33,837 nt of DNA from Acidobacteriaceae bacterium. GTDB taxonomy: Bacteria > Acidobacteriota > Terriglobia > Bryobacterales > Bryobacteraceae. Made by a program: the position numbers and the translations under genes. Position 1 is the first letter of the stretch. Each line of letters starts with the position of its first letter. Positions 1-7,707 of this stretch are shown here, piece after piece. The notes under the pieces were generated by a model. That model saw only the letters and a program-made list of their open reading frames with translations, was not told the origin of the DNA and did no database searches. Location: assembly GCA_019233375.1 (NCBI GenBank), contig JAFAMM010000250.1, forward strand, positions 1 to 33,837. Reading direction: 5' to 3'.

Positions 1-101
1 TGTATGAATTGGAGTATCTGGGACTGGATGCCGGGCCAGTACTAAACGGGAACGCCGGCTCGGCGAAGGTGGTGCTGCATGTGCCGGCAAAGAGCCGCTA
101 A
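1..101 (+). CDS. C-terminal end of an unidentified protein (partial)
   Basis: An open frame enters from the left edge (codons in phase from position 3) and ends at TAA 99-101. The visible 32 residues run from YELEYLGLDAGP to a basic end VLHVPAKSR. No motif is recognisable in so short a piece, so I give no function. It is listed because the frame is open, the stop is followed by non-coding AT-richer DNA, and no competing gene covers these bases. It could equally be a chance open frame. Confidence 0.4.
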   Translation, partial: YELEYLGLDAGPVLNGNAGSAKVVLHVPAKSR

Positions 102-127
102 AAGAAGAGTCTGGGCCGCCCCGGCCG

Positions 128-163
128 AAAAAAAAGCGGCGGACACATTGAGTTTTCCGCCGC
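128..163 (-). terminator. Rho-independent terminator (minus strand)
   Basis: On the minus strand an 8-bp perfect stem, GCGGCGGA (163-156) pairing with TCCGCCGC (143-136), encloses a 12-nt loop and is followed at once by eight T residues (135-128). This is the classic intrinsic terminator layout. It would stop leftward transcription coming from the MgtC/SapB gene, whose stop lies about 155 bases upstream. Read on the plus strand the tract is A, so it is directional. Confidence 0.8.
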
Positions 164-228
164 ATCCAATTTCGCCCTGGATTAAAGTGCCGACTTACAT
201 GGAGGCGCCCGCTTTACGCCGCAATTTC

Positions 229-243
229 CTACGCTAAGCGTAG
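229..243. promoter_or_regulatory. Perfect palindrome, operator-like
   Basis: CTACGCT (229-235), one central A, then AGCGTAG (237-243) form a perfect inverted repeat with 7-base arms and almost no loop. It is therefore more like a protein-binding site than an RNA hairpin. It sits in the gene-free stretch 102-319, which is more AT-rich than the flanking genes and contains no convincing ORF longer than about a dozen codons. Confidence 0.3.
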
Positions 244-319
244 CAAGTTTATTGATTAACTGTTCTACTTTTATCTGAATTAGCGGTTTTAGTACCTATG
301 CTTTAATACACACCTGTTG

Positions 320-757
320 TTAGCCCCGCCCGTTACTGCGTCGGTCAATCCAATTCTTGAGCGGCAGAAGCAACTGCAAAGTAAGCACGTTAAGCATTGA
401 AAGAATAATCGCTATCTCGTACTGCTGCAGTCCCACGGCCGCGCCAATTGCGCCCGCATTCCACACGCTGGCAGCGGTCGCGGGGCCGCGAACTGTGATG
501 CCTTCTTTGAGAATGGCGCCGGCGCCCACAAAGCCTATTCCAGTAATAACCCCCTGGAGTACGCGCGATCGCGCTGAAATATCCGCGTTTGGACCAAGAA
601 TCAATATGTACCCGCAGGCGGCCATACCGACGATGGGAAAGGCACGGATCCCGGTGCTGCGTTCCTCCCGCTCGCGGTTCCAGCCAATAGGAATGGTCAG
701 GAGATACGCGACGCTGACCTGCAGCAGCTCTCTCCCCATCACACTCAAAGAGACCAT
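320..757 (-). CDS. MgtC/SapB family membrane protein
   Basis: A 145-residue membrane protein with the MgtC/SapB N-terminal domain. The family signature is clear: an IGWNRERE segment with alternating charges (about residues 24-31) after the first helix, STGIRAFPIVG (about 34-44), GIGFVGAGAILKEG (about 72-85) and the T-x-A-S-V-W-N-AGAIG stretch. About four transmembrane helices are visible. It lacks the C-terminal ACT-like domain of Salmonella MgtC (about 230 aa), so it is the short SapB-like form. MgtC proteins are linked to survival in low Mg2+ and inhibition of F-type ATP synthase, but for short forms the role is unproven. A Shine-Dalgarno AAGGA lies about 9 bases before the ATG at 757. It is divergent from aroC with 54 bases between, and a strong terminator lies downstream. 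Confidence 0.9.
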   Translation of the reverse strand: MVSLSVMGRELLQVSVAYLLTIPIGWNREREERSTGIRAFPIVGMAACGYILILGPNADISARSRVLQGVITGIGFVGAGAILKEGITVRGPATAASVWNAGAIGAAVGLQQYEIAIILSMLNVLTLQLLLPLKNWIDRRSNGRG

Positions 758-811
758 GGACGCATCCTTCCCATGCCGAGAATATCCCGTTCGTTACCAT
801 AAAATCTTTGG

Positions 812-1984
812 ATGCTGCGTTTTGAAACGGCTGGCGAGTCGCATGGCGAGTGTTTGATCGCCACCATAACGGGTCTTCCTGCGGGGATTCCGGTATCAAT
901 TGAATTCATCGACCGGGAGTTGTGGCGGCGGCAGCAAGGTTACGGCCGCGGCGGCCGGATGAAGATCGAATCAGACCACGTGCACGTGGTTTCCGGAGTG
1001 CGCCATTCACGAACGATCGGGTCGCCGATTGCGGTGGTGATCGAGAACCGGGACTGGAAGAACTGGACCGGAACACTGCCGGTAGAGGAGAAAGATGCAG
1101 AGGCCGGGAAAGCGAAGCCGGTTCACCGGCCGAGGCCGGGCCATGCGGATCTGGCCGGAGTGATCAAATACAATTTCGGAGACGCGCGCTACGTATTGGA
1201 ACGTGCGAGCGCGCGTGAGACGACGGCGCGCGTAGCCGTGGGCGCGCTCGCAAAGCTCCTGCTTCGGCAGTTTGGCATAGAAGTCTTAAGTCACGTAATC
1301 GGAGTGGGGCCGGTGCGGCTCGGCCGCGCGGCTACCTGGGAGGAGATTGCGGGTCTCGCGGCGCGGGACGAAGTGCTGCTGAATTGCGTAGATTCCGATA
1401 CCGAGAGTCGCATGAAAGAGGCCGTTGATCACGCTTACCGCACCGGCGACACAATCGGCGGCATCTTTGAAGTAGTCGCGCACGGGCTGCCGCCCGGCTT
1501 GGGATCGCATATTACATGGGACACGCGGCTGGATGGACGGCTGGCGCAAGCGATCGTTTCCATACAGGCCGTTAAAGGCGCCGAGATTGGATTCGCAGCG
1601 GAGGGAGCAAGCGCCTACGGCTCAGCCGTGCAGGATACGATCCACTATGACAAACCCGCACGGGAATTTGCGCGCGGATCGAATCGCGCCGGAGGCCTGG
1701 AAGGCGGCATCACGAACGGCCAGGACGTGATTGTGCGGGGGCTGCTGAAGCCGATCTCGACACTTCGCAGACCGCTTGAATCCGTCGACCTGCCGACCCG
1801 CGAGCCGGCGCTGGCCGCGTACGAGCGAAGTGATGTAGCGGTGATTCCGGCCGCGGGCGTGATCGGCGAAGCGATGGTTGCGATCGTGCTGGCGCAGGCG
1901 TTCTTGGAGAAGTTCGGCGGGGATTCCTTGGGCGAGACACGGCGCAATTTCGACGGTTATCTGGAACAGGTGAGGAGCTTCTAG
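812..1984 (+). CDS. aroC: Chorismate synthase
   Basis: The cytosolic, reduced-FMN-dependent last enzyme of the shikimate pathway, converting 5-enolpyruvylshikimate-3-phosphate to chorismate. At 390 aa it has normal family length. Signatures: N-terminal FxTAGESHG with active-site His11; GRGGRMKIESD (45-55); RPRPGHADL (107-114); and RASARETTARVAVGALAKLL (131-150), the FMN and substrate site. The ATG at 812 gives the canonical family N-terminus MLRF-TAGESHG, so this start is secure although no good Shine-Dalgarno is visible. It is the first gene of a + strand run with def (42-base gap), fmt, argJ and a small secreted protein. Confidence 0.97.
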   Translation: MLRFETAGESHGECLIATITGLPAGIPVSIEFIDRELWRRQQGYGRGGRMKIESDHVHVVSGVRHSRTIGSPIAVVIENRDWKNWTGTLPVEEKDAEAGKAKPVHRPRPGHADLAGVIKYNFGDARYVLERASARETTARVAVGALAKLLLRQFGIEVLSHVIGVGPVRLGRAATWEEIAGLAARDEVLLNCVDSDTESRMKEAVDHAYRTGDTIGGIFEVVAHGLPPGLGSHITWDTRLDGRLAQAIVSIQAVKGAEIGFAAEGASAYGSAVQDTIHYDKPAREFARGSNRAGGLEGGITNGQDVIVRGLLKPISTLRRPLESVDLPTREPALAAYERSDVAVIPAAGVIGEAMVAIVLAQAFLEKFGGDSLGETRRNFDGYLEQVRSF

Positions 1985-2026
1985 GAGAGCGCGGCTGAAA
2001 CCCGCTCCCCGGTTAGACATTGGGAA

Positions 2027-2542
2027 ATGGTTCAGAAGATTTTAAAGTACGGAGATCCCGTGCTGGAGCAAGCGGCGCTGGAAGTGACAGAGTTCGACAC
2101 GCCGGAGTTGCACGCCCTAATCACGGATATGTGGGAAACCATGTATGCCGCCAAGGGAGTCGGTCTGGCTGCCCCGCAGATTGGCATCAGCAAACGAATC
2201 TCTGTGATCGACATATCCGTGGGCGAGGACGAGAGCAAGAAGATCGTCATCATCAACCCTGAGGTAACGTCGTCGGAGGGCAAGCAGACCGGAGAGGAAG
2301 GGTGTCTGAGCATTCCAGGATTCCGGGAACCGGTCACGAGGGCAAACCAGGTGACCGTGCGCGCGCAGAACGAGAAAGGCGCAGTGTTGGAACTCAGCGG
2401 CGAAGAACTGCTGGCCCGCGCCTTCCTGCACGAGATCGATCATCTCAACGGCATCCTGTTCATCCAGCACCTGAGCACGCTGAAGCGCGATATCATCCGC
2501 CGCAAGATCAAGAAACTGCAAAAAGCCGGCGAATGGGACTAG
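2027..2542 (+). CDS. def: Peptide deformylase
   Basis: A metallohydrolase that removes the formyl group from the N-terminal Met of nascent proteins. All three family motifs are present in 171 aa: GVGLAAPQIG (44-53), EEGCLSIPG (90-98) with metal ligand Cys93, and HEIDHLNG (135-142) with ligands His135 and His139 and catalytic Glu136. Its partner in the formylation cycle, fmt, follows after 18 bases, a common bacterial pairing. Another frame is open from 2020 but does not encode a deformylase. Confidence 0.97.
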   Translation: MVQKILKYGDPVLEQAALEVTEFDTPELHALITDMWETMYAAKGVGLAAPQIGISKRISVIDISVGEDESKKIVIINPEVTSSEGKQTGEEGCLSIPGFREPVTRANQVTVRAQNEKGAVLELSGEELLARAFLHEIDHLNGILFIQHLSTLKRDIIRRKIKKLQKAGEWD

Positions 2543-2560
2543 CGCAGCCCGTATCCGAAT

Positions 2561-3493
2561 ATGCGCGTTGTTTTCCTCGGCACGCCTGAATTCGCGGTTC
2601 CATCTCTGCAGGCGCTCGCGCGCGAGCACGAGATTGCCGGCGTTTTCACACAGCCGGACCGTCCGAAGGGGCGTGGCAATGAGCTGGCCGAATCAACCGT
2701 GAAGACGGCGGCCAGAGAACTGGGTGTTCCTGTGTATCAGCCGGAACGGGTGAGGCGGCCAGAGGCGGTGGAGCTTTTGCGCGAACTTGCGCCTGAGATT
2801 ATGGTGGTGGTCGGATACGGCCAGATCATCCCACAGGTGCTCATCGATCTTCCTCCGAAAGGTATTCTGAACGTGCATGCTTCCCTGCTGCCGAAGTACC
2901 GCGGCGCGGCGCCGATTCAATGGGCCATCGCGAATGGGGAAACGGAAACGGGCGTGACAATCATGCAGATTGATGCGGGGCTGGATACCGGGAGCATGCT
3001 GTTGAAGGCACGCACATGCATCGGGCCGCATGAAACGGCTCCGGAACTGAGTGCGCGGCTGGCGCCGCTTGGGGCAAACCTGCTCCTCGAAGCGATGCGC
3101 GCGATCAAGGAAGGAACAGCGACACCAGAGAAGCAGAACGACGCCGAGGCGACTCTCGCGCCGATCCTGAACAAAGAGGATGGCCGCATCGACTGGTCGC
3201 GGACGGCGCGCGAGATTTACAACCGTCTGAGAGGGTTCACGCCGTGGCCGGGCGCGTACACGACTTTCCGCGGGCAGCAACTTGCAATCGTGCGCGCCAC
3301 GCCGGAGAACAATGACGCTGTCCGGCCAGGCGTGCTCGCGGCCATCGATCGGCGATTAATAGCGGGCTGCGGCGGCGCGAGTGCGCTCGAGATTCTGGAA
3401 CTGCAGCTCGCCGGAAAAAGGCGTATGAGCGCCGGCGCTTTCCTGAACGGATATCCGCTGGCTGCGGGTGAACACCTGGGAGACGCAAATTGA
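2561..3493 (+). CDS. fmt: Methionyl-tRNA formyltransferase
   Basis: Transfers formyl from 10-formyl-tetrahydrofolate to initiator Met-tRNA. At 310 aa it has family length. The N-terminal formyltransferase domain (about 1-180) starts MRVVFLGTPEFAVPSL and carries the signature NVHASLLPKYRGAAPIQWAI (104-123), giving catalytic Asn104 and His106, then GLDTG with Asp142. The C-terminal OB-like domain (about 200-305) contains DGRIDWSR and RGFTPWPGAYT. Its TGA stop (3491-3493) overlaps the TTG start of argJ in a TTGA overlap, so the two are probably translationally coupled. Confidence 0.97.
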   Translation: MRVVFLGTPEFAVPSLQALAREHEIAGVFTQPDRPKGRGNELAESTVKTAARELGVPVYQPERVRRPEAVELLRELAPEIMVVVGYGQIIPQVLIDLPPKGILNVHASLLPKYRGAAPIQWAIANGETETGVTIMQIDAGLDTGSMLLKARTCIGPHETAPELSARLAPLGANLLLEAMRAIKEGTATPEKQNDAEATLAPILNKEDGRIDWSRTAREIYNRLRGFTPWPGAYTTFRGQQLAIVRATPENNDAVRPGVLAAIDRRLIAGCGGASALEILELQLAGKRRMSAGAFLNGYPLAAGEHLGDAN

Positions 3494-4668
3494 GTCTTCC
3501 TTTGGGATACCGGTACGCCGCGACGTATGCAGGCATTCGCAAGCAGCAGCAGGATGACGTCGCACTAATTGTCCCGGATCGCGTAGCCCAAGCCGCAGCC
3601 GTGTTTACGCGGAATATTGTGCAGGCGGCGCCAGTTCGTCTGTCACGCCGGCATCTGCAATCTTCGGGCGGCAAAGTAGCGGCGATTCTGGTGAACGCGG
3701 GAAACGCCAATTGTGCGACGCGGACCGGCGACAGTGTCGCGATGGCATCATGCCGGACGGTTGCAAAGGCGCTGCGCACTAAGGTGCGTTACGTCCTGCC
3801 GGCTTCGACCGGGGTCATCGGCGTCGAGCTCAATCCGAAGCTGCTGGTCGAGGCGGTTCCGAAGCTTGCAGCCGAGCTTTCTCGGGAGGGCTTTGAAGCG
3901 GTCGCACGGGCGATCCTGACGACGGATACACGCGTGAAGATGGCGTCCGAGCAGGTGCACTTTCGAAAGGGAACGGTGCGGATCGCCGGTATGGCCAAGG
4001 GCTCGGGAATGATTCATCCGAATATGGCGACCACGCTTGCTTTCGTGATGACCGATGCGGAGCTTCCGGCACCAGCGCTGCGCCAAATGCTAATGCGCGC
4101 AACTGAGCGGTCATTCAACGCCCTCACGGTGGACGGGGACACATCAACGAACGACACACTGGCACTCCTGGCGAGCGGGGCGTCGAAGGTGAAGCCGGAC
4201 GCGAAGGAGCGGAAGGTCTTTGAAGAAGTGCTTACTTGGGTGCTGGAAAACCTGGCCGAGCAGATGGCGGCGGACGGCGAGGGCGCCCGCAAGCTGATCC
4301 GCATCCGGGCAGCCGGATTTAAGGCAACCGAAGACGCGCGGCGCGTGGCGAGAACCATTGCCAATTCCCCGTTAGTAAAAACAGCGATCGCGGGGAGCGA
4401 CCCCAATTGGGGGCGGATTCTGGCGGCTGCCGGGTACTCCGGCGTGGCTTTCGACCCATCGCGGATTGATATCTACCTGCAGCGAGTACTGGTGTGCCGC
4501 AGCGGCGTTGCGGCTGAGTTCGACGAGCAAGAGCTCAAACGGAAACTGGATGAACCCGAGGTGCATATCCGCATCGTCCAGGAAGGCAAAGGGCAAGCCG
4601 AAGCGCGCTTCTTCACTTGTGATTTGACGGAAGGGTACATCCGGATCAATGGCAGCTATCGGACGTAG
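3490..4668 (+). CDS. argJ: Bifunctional ornithine acetyltransferase / N-acetylglutamate synthase
   Basis: Recycles the acetyl group between N-acetylornithine and glutamate in the cyclic arginine pathway, and in bifunctional forms also uses acetyl-CoA. At 392 aa it is a typical ArgJ. The autoprocessing site is visible as KGSGMIHPNMATTLAF (170-185); cleavage before Thr181 would generate the beta-chain nucleophile. The oxyanion-hole segment ASTGVIG (105-111) and the ILVNAGNANC stretch (66-75) are present, as is the C-terminal ending GYIRINGSYRT. The start is TTG, overlapping the fmt stop by four bases. Whether it is mono- or bifunctional cannot be told from motifs. Confidence 0.96.
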   Translation: MSLPLGYRYAATYAGIRKQQQDDVALIVPDRVAQAAAVFTRNIVQAAPVRLSRRHLQSSGGKVAAILVNAGNANCATRTGDSVAMASCRTVAKALRTKVRYVLPASTGVIGVELNPKLLVEAVPKLAAELSREGFEAVARAILTTDTRVKMASEQVHFRKGTVRIAGMAKGSGMIHPNMATTLAFVMTDAELPAPALRQMLMRATERSFNALTVDGDTSTNDTLALLASGASKVKPDAKERKVFEEVLTWVLENLAEQMAADGEGARKLIRIRAAGFKATEDARRVARTIANSPLVKTAIAGSDPNWGRILAAAGYSGVAFDPSRIDIYLQRVLVCRSGVAAEFDEQELKRKLDEPEVHIRIVQEGKGQAEARFFTCDLTEGYIRINGSYRT

Positions 4669-5134
4669 CAAGGTGAGCTGCATCGTGCCGCTCGCAGTTC
4701 TGCTATGTCAGGTTTGCTTCGGCCAAGCTCCTGAAAGTGAAAGCGACAAACAATCGGCGCAAGTACGCCGGGTGCTTGGCAATCTGGCGGACGCACTGAC
4801 GGCGGGCAATGTATCCGATGCTATGGATCAGTTCGAGAAAGGGCTTCCGGATTACGACAAGCTCAACAACTACTTCCACGGACTGGTGGACGCGTTTTAC
4901 GTGACCAACGAAATCGAAGTGCTGGATGAGAACGATCTGCCGGGTAACACCAAACTCACGTTGCGCTGGGCACTGACGTTGACGGACCTCGCAACGAACT
5001 ACACCGAGGACCGCAGCGCGGAGTTGTCTGTCCGATTGGCTGGCAAGGGCGGCAAGTGGCGCATTGCGGATCTTTCGCCGATCACCTTGTTCGACCCCGC
5101 CCGGGGGTCCGGAGGGTCCAGGCGTAAACCGTAA
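4649..5134 (+). CDS. Small secreted protein with NTF2-like character
   Basis: A 161-residue protein with an N-terminal signal peptide: basic MAAIGRSK, a hydrophobic core IVPLAVLLCQVCF and a probable cleavage around FGQA. The mature part, with VRRVLGNLADALTAGN, a polar middle and a C-terminal KGGKWRIADL strand, looks like an NTF2/SnoaL-fold domain; this is a pattern-based suggestion only. The ATG at 4649 overlaps argJ by 20 bases and is preferred because it keeps the positive n-region; a GTG at 4673, just after the argJ stop, is the alternative. Its last 136 bases overlap the antisense 3' end of the NfrB-like gene. Confidence 0.7.
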   Translation: MAAIGRSKVSCIVPLAVLLCQVCFGQAPESESDKQSAQVRRVLGNLADALTAGNVSDAMDQFEKGLPDYDKLNNYFHGLVDAFYVTNEIEVLDENDLPGNTKLTLRWALTLTDLATNYTEDRSAELSVRLAGKGGKWRIADLSPITLFDPARGSGGSRRKP

Positions 5135-6939
5135 CACAGCTCGCGCAATGCCGCATAATCGCTGCTGCGAACAAGCTGAAACTCGACATCGAGGTTGGTG
5201 AGGGCCTTGAGTTCGTCGAACACTTCATTGGACGGCACAAGCCACCCGGCCAAGGCGAGGCGCCCGCTGTTCATATCGAAGGGCACGAGGCCGTAGCGTT
5301 CCTCAATGTAGTTCGGAAGACTACGGACGACCTGTTGCTTTACAAGCTCAAGGTTCACGCGCACGGCCTGCACACCGCCCTGAATGCTGAGAGCAAGGCA
5401 CAGAGCGTCTTCTGAAACCAAACCGTTTTCAAGGAGATAGGCCGCAGGCTCAACCTGAGGAGGGATGCCGTCGCGCAGGGCGCTGGCTTGTTCGACAGAG
5501 AGGCAGCCGGAATCGCAGAGAATCTCGAGAAGGTCGCGCCGGTGAAATGCGGGCATTGGACCGGCAGGGTATGTATGAGCCGTCTTTTGCCAGGCGAGGT
5601 TTCGCCCCTGAAGCCGGGCGGACACGTAAGTAGTAATGGCGCGTACGGATGCGCCGCAATTGACAAAGTTTGCATAGATAGCTCGTAAGGGAACGCCGGC
5701 GGCAAACAGCGGACCGTATATACGAGCGACGCAAGCGGTTCGCAGAGACAGGCGGAAGAGAGTCAGCAGCATCGTAAGAACGCAGAGCTTGATAACTGTG
5801 GGTGATGTGGCCCCGAGAGTCCAGGGCCGGCGCGCCAGTGCGCTTGCGGCGAGATCGGCCCCTCCGGCCAGCGAGACCGCGTTCGCAAGCAGGCTTAACA
5901 CATTGCTTAGTAGTCCTTTGCGGTCACGCCAGAACCAGTACCGAGTGGGCCAGCCGCCTTGCCAGCCGACGCGCTGCCAGCACTGGAGGCTGATGCCAGT
6001 CACCCAACGCGTGCGCTGGCGGACAGCGGCCCTGACATTACGCGGGAAATACTCCCGCGTGGCGACCCAGGTGTTGCCGTCGCGGCGCAGGGGCGCGAAG
6101 ATCTGCGAATGGCCCGCTGCGTGGATGCGGACTCCGATCTCATAGTCTTCCGTCAGAGTGCCGGGGTCAAATACTGCACCGGCGCGTTCCCGAGCCAGCG
6201 TAGCAAGCACGTCACGGGAAAAGCCCGTGCCAACGCCATTCGAAGGGATGAAGGATCCGGACAGGCCGCGAGCACGCATATCGATATTTTGAAATTCGGC
6301 GAATTCGTCGCAGTAAATGCCATGGGTGAATTCAGCGAAGCCTGTCGGCAGAGGCAAGACGGGAACCTGCACCATGTCATAGGCGGCGCGAGCGCGGTTC
6401 ACAACGTCAAGGGCATCGGGATGGATGACGTCTTCGGCATCATGGAGCAGGACGGTATCGAAGCTGATGCCGCGCTCGGCCTCAAACTGCTCCATCCGGG
6501 CGTAGATCGAGTTGAGGCAATCCGCTTTGCAGGTGGGACCAGGGCGCGAACACATCGCCAGATGCACATTTTCGAACGAGGCAACGACTTTCTTGACTTC
6601 GGCGATGGTGGCGGGGTCATTCGGGTAAGTCCCAACGAAGAAGTCGAAGTTCCGGTATTTAATCCCAGCGATGTTATGGCGGAGCATATGACCGATGACG
6701 TCGAATTCCTGCCAGCAAGGGACGAAGACGGCGATACGGCGCTGGAGGGGGGCGCGCGGCGGGATCTGAGGGGCGTGCCGGCTGGGCACAAATGCAGCCC
6801 GAACGCAGATCAGGATGGGGACCAGGTCATCTATACCGCTGATCAGCAATATGATCGCGAGCAGCGCCAGAAACGCGTTCCACAGAGCTTCGAAGGTCAC
6901 AGGTGTGCGCGAGCCCGCCGGGGAGCTTCCGGCCAGCAA
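4999..6939 (-). CDS. NfrB-like membrane glycosyltransferase with C-terminal MshEN/GspE-N domain
   Basis: A 646-residue inner-membrane GT2 glycosyltransferase of the NfrB (phage N4 adsorption protein B) type. Order: a transmembrane helix (about 20-45), the GT2 domain (about 65-330) with DAED (167-170), TED (263-265) and the processive-synthase motif QRTRW (309-313), transmembrane helices (about 340-430), and a T2SSE-N/MshEN domain (about 466-606). In E. coli, NfrB is a c-di-GMP-responsive exopolysaccharide synthase. Here the RLG triplets expected in the MshEN motifs are replaced (DLL near 469, EPA near 497), so c-di-GMP binding is doubtful. The TTG at 6939 is chosen because GAGGA lies 9 bases upstream; a GTG at 6900 is the alternative. 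The last 39 residues lie beyond the domain and are antisense to the neighbouring gene. No NfrA partner is visible. Confidence 0.88.
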   Translation of the reverse strand: MLAGSSPAGSRTPVTFEALWNAFLALLAIILLISGIDDLVPILICVRAAFVPSRHAPQIPPRAPLQRRIAVFVPCWQEFDVIGHMLRHNIAGIKYRNFDFFVGTYPNDPATIAEVKKVVASFENVHLAMCSRPGPTCKADCLNSIYARMEQFEAERGISFDTVLLHDAEDVIHPDALDVVNRARAAYDMVQVPVLPLPTGFAEFTHGIYCDEFAEFQNIDMRARGLSGSFIPSNGVGTGFSRDVLATLARERAGAVFDPGTLTEDYEIGVRIHAAGHSQIFAPLRRDGNTWVATREYFPRNVRAAVRQRTRWVTGISLQCWQRVGWQGGWPTRYWFWRDRKGLLSNVLSLLANAVSLAGGADLAASALARRPWTLGATSPTVIKLCVLTMLLTLFRLSLRTACVARIYGPLFAAGVPLRAIYANFVNCGASVRAITTYVSARLQGRNLAWQKTAHTYPAGPMPAFHRRDLLEILCDSGCLSVEQASALRDGIPPQVEPAAYLLENGLVSEDALCLALSIQGGVQAVRVNLELVKQQVVRSLPNYIEERYGLVPFDMNSGRLALAGWLVPSNEVFDELKALTNLDVEFQLVRSSDYAALRELCYGLRLDPPDPRAGSNKVIGERSAMRHLPPLPANRTDNSALRSSV

Positions 6940-7030
6940 CGCAGTCTATCCTCGAACAATGAGTGGGCCGAGTGGCAGGGGTATTGCAGCAAAATGTTAG
7001 AGTTTTCCCCGCGCCGGGGCACATTCTGAT

Positions 7031-7369
7031 TTGCCGACGAAAACAAACGTAACCTTGAATCAACGCGACGCGTTTACCCAGTTCGTGCATGAGCTGATCG
7101 GCGGGGGCATTCGCCGCAACACGTTCACGCAATGGGAACTGGATCTTTTGTTCGATCTGGAAAAGCTTCCGGTACGGAAGTCCGCACGGGGGCAGATCTT
7201 AAGGCGATATACAAAGGCTGTCAGCCAGGCAATGACGAACGGGGCACCGGCGCCGCCACGGCTGCGCGATTTCTTCGCTTTAGAGATGGAACGCCAGCAT
7301 GCGGAGATGCTGGCCGCACGCGCCGAGGGGTTATCTGAAGAGCATATTCTCGCGCACGCCGTGAGTTAA
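7031..7369 (+). CDS. Conserved-looking small hypothetical protein
   Basis: 112 residues from a TTG start. I do not recognise it. It is mainly helical and charged, with an aromatic segment [17 protein letters not shown] (about 36-52) followed by [16 protein letters not shown], and no signal peptide or membrane helix. The 91 bases upstream lie between its start and that of the divergent NfrB-like gene and may hold promoters for both. Its stop TAA (7367-7369) shares three bases with the stop of the converging MoaD-like gene. The composition and length make it a plausible real gene, but the start lacks a clear Shine-Dalgarno. Confidence 0.6.
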   Translation: MPTKTNVTLNQRDAFTQFVHELIGGGIRRNTFTQWELDLLFDLEKLPVRKSARGQILRRYTKAVSQAMTNGAPAPPRLRDFFALEMERQHAEMLAARAEGLSEEHILAHAVS

Positions 7370-7707
7370 AAGGCCGCTTGTTCAGGCGCGCGGCTCGGTT
7401 TCGGCAATGTTATGCCGCCAGCTATAGCGCCGACGATGAGAAGCGGCTCAACGCCGGCCGCAACCGGCGCCGGAAGAAGCATGTCGGGCGATTCGTGCGA
7501 GATATCCTGCTCGCACGCGAAAAAACGAACAAACGCGCGCCGGCGCTGGCTGGTGTGATCGCGAATGGCCCCGCAGAGCACCGGATAACGCCCCTCGAGC
7601 GCGTCAAGGACGGCGCGCAACGTCACTTCGCCTTGGACAGAAACTTCGACCTCCCCCGTCACCCGGGCCAGCGTTCGTAGATGAGCAGGGAGGACGACCC
7701 GGATCAT
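7366..7707 (-). CDS. MoaD/ThiS-like ubiquitin-fold protein with post-GG extension
   Basis: 113 residues. The beta-grasp pattern of MoaD/ThiS sulfur carriers is seen: [14 protein letters not shown] opening strand, [17 protein letters not shown] helix, and the closing strand [12 protein letters not shown] with the Gly-Gly at 97-98. In working sulfur carriers this Gly-Gly is the extreme C-terminus, adenylated and thiocarboxylated. Here 15 further residues follow ([15 protein letters not shown]). A TAA occurs in another frame one base after the second Gly codon (7412-7410), so a one-base insertion is a possible origin. The gene overlaps the upstream propeller gene by four bases (ATGA) and is last in the DGPF-propeller-MoaD operon beside the ECF42 sigma gene. 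A role in molybdopterin or thiamine synthesis is not supported by the neighbours. Confidence 0.8.
   Translation of the reverse strand: MIRVVLPAHLRTLARVTGEVEVSVQGEVTLRAVLDALEGRYPVLCGAIRDHTSQRRRAFVRFFACEQDISHESPDMLLPAPVAAGVEPLLIVGAIAGGITLPKPSRAPEQAAF

Noticed and set aside
5959-7029. A 356-codon + strand open frame opposite the NfrB-like gene
   Set aside because: It is antisense to a well-supported glycosyltransferase with intact motifs, has no recognisable domain and shows the low-complexity Arg/Gly composition of a GC-rich shadow frame.
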